Assembly: GCF_040276085.1 (NCBI RefSeq)
Contig: NZ_JBELOK010000007.1
Span: forward strand, 132,339 to 196,338
Direction of reading: 5' to 3'
From: Castellaniella sp040276085
Lineage (GTDB): Bacteria; Pseudomonadota; Gammaproteobacteria; Burkholderiales; Burkholderiaceae_B
Length of the DNA stretch: 64,000 nt
Shown in pieces: positions 63,538-64,000 of this stretch (within the stretch, counting starts at the first letter, position 1; every line of letters begins with the position of its first letter). The notes beneath the pieces are model-generated. The model was not told where the DNA came from. It saw only the letters and a program-made list of their open reading frames with translations, and did no database searches. The position numbers were made by a program, and so were the translations under genes.

Positions 63538-64000
63538 ATGCTGGATAAGAAAATGGTCAATCAACTCACGACAGAGCAGCGAGCAGCTCTTCTCAATTCT
63601 CATCCAATTTTAGAAAAAAACTATCGATTGCCAACCCCCATGCTGGAGCGGACGTATGCCATCATCCGTGAGCGCGTATGGATGAAGCGAACAGGTGTAT
63701 ACCTTTACGCGAGCCCTCGTATGGGCAAAACGACCTGTGCAGAGACAGTTCAGGCCTTGCTTCTTTTGGAGTTCCCAAAACTTCATATTGTGCGAATCAA
63801 TGCGAGGCGAAACCTACGACCTTCAGACGCGCACATGTTCAGATTGCTTTTGGAGGGCGTGAACCACGCACTAAGCAAACGGACCCATGCAGACTTGCTA
63901 TTTTATAATATCAAGGCAGACATTGAATCACACCGGGTTTTGAGGAGGCTTCATTTCTTGAGAGAATGGAGCCATGAGCAAGAACAACAAGTTTTCCCCT
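63538..64000 (+). CDS. AAA+ ATPase of the TnsC/TniB class, cut by window edge
   Basis: 154 codons are visible and the frame stays open to the edge. The Walker A motif is YASPRMGKTT (about 57-66), of the form A-x4-GKT. AGGAGAGG overlapping the transposase stop is the ribosome site. Proteins of this class link the target-site selector to the transposase by ATP-dependent DNA binding. Walker B and later motifs lie outside the window. Confidence 0.82.
   Translation, partial: MLDKKMVNQLTTEQRAALLNSHPILEKNYRLPTPMLERTYAIIRERVWMKRTGVYLYASPRMGKTTCAETVQALLLLEFPKLHIVRINARRNLRPSDAHMFRLLLEGVNHALSKRTHADLLFYNIKADIESHRVLRRLHFLREWSHEQEQQVFP

Overview
The window is a gene-dense chromosomal segment of moderately high G+C. 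It looks like a betaproteobacterium of the order Burkholderiales, most probably family Alcaligenaceae (Bordetella/Achromobacter/Alcaligenes/Pusillimonas-like). The main clues are the gene order folC-SPOR-cvpA-purF, glnD-map//rpsB-tsf-pyrH-frr-uppS-cdsA-dxr-rseP-bamA-skp-lpxD-fabZ-lpxA-lpxB-rnhB, smpB//ratA-rnfH, and a dihydrolipoyl dehydrogenase that carries its own lipoyl domain. The genus is an inference from order and protein style, not from a search. I saw no rRNA, tRNA or CRISPR.

Layout. 1-4.4 kb is a copper module: cueR (cut by the left edge) and copA on the minus strand, copZ and a class-I flavoprotein disulfide reductase on the plus strand. Two MerR-type promoters with 19-bp spacers lie between copA and copZ. 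4.4-10.3 kb (minus strand) holds a SCO copper chaperone, oligopeptidase A, folD, and a PAS-kinase/FixJ-like response-regulator pair facing the pyruvate dehydrogenase operon. 10.5-16.5 kb is aceE-aceF-lpdA, closed by a good intrinsic terminator. 16.6-20.9 kb is folC, a SPOR-domain protein, cvpA and purF. 20.9-24.9 kb (minus strand) is dsbB, glnD and map.

25.2-40.7 kb is the large translation/envelope supercluster from rpsB to an rRNA methyltransferase gene: ribosome function, isoprenoid and phospholipid synthesis, outer-membrane protein assembly and lipid A. 40.7-44.2 kb is the divergent pair ppsR//ppsA. 44.2-46.2 kb is ogt, smpB, ratA and rnfH. 46.4-49.7 kb encodes three consecutive valine-degradation enzymes. 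49.7-54.4 kb is ygfZ, mltG, tmk, holB and tatD. 54.4-60.4 kb is less conserved: an exported ankyrin protein, a DUF3298-like lipoprotein, a DUF4239-like membrane protein, a short-chain dehydrogenase, an acylphosphatase and a MotA/MotB-like pair.

From about 60.44 kb to the right edge the DNA changes character (lower G+C, different codon habits). It encodes a Tn7-like transposition core: a TnsA-like protein with an apparent CTG start, a DDE transposase (TnsB/TniA class) and the beginning of an AAA ATPase (TnsC/TniB class). Upstream are three copies of an 18-bp motif that probably mark the left transposon end. The cargo and target selector lie beyond the window. This element, inserted just upstream of the motAB-like operon, is the best candidate for something undescribed.
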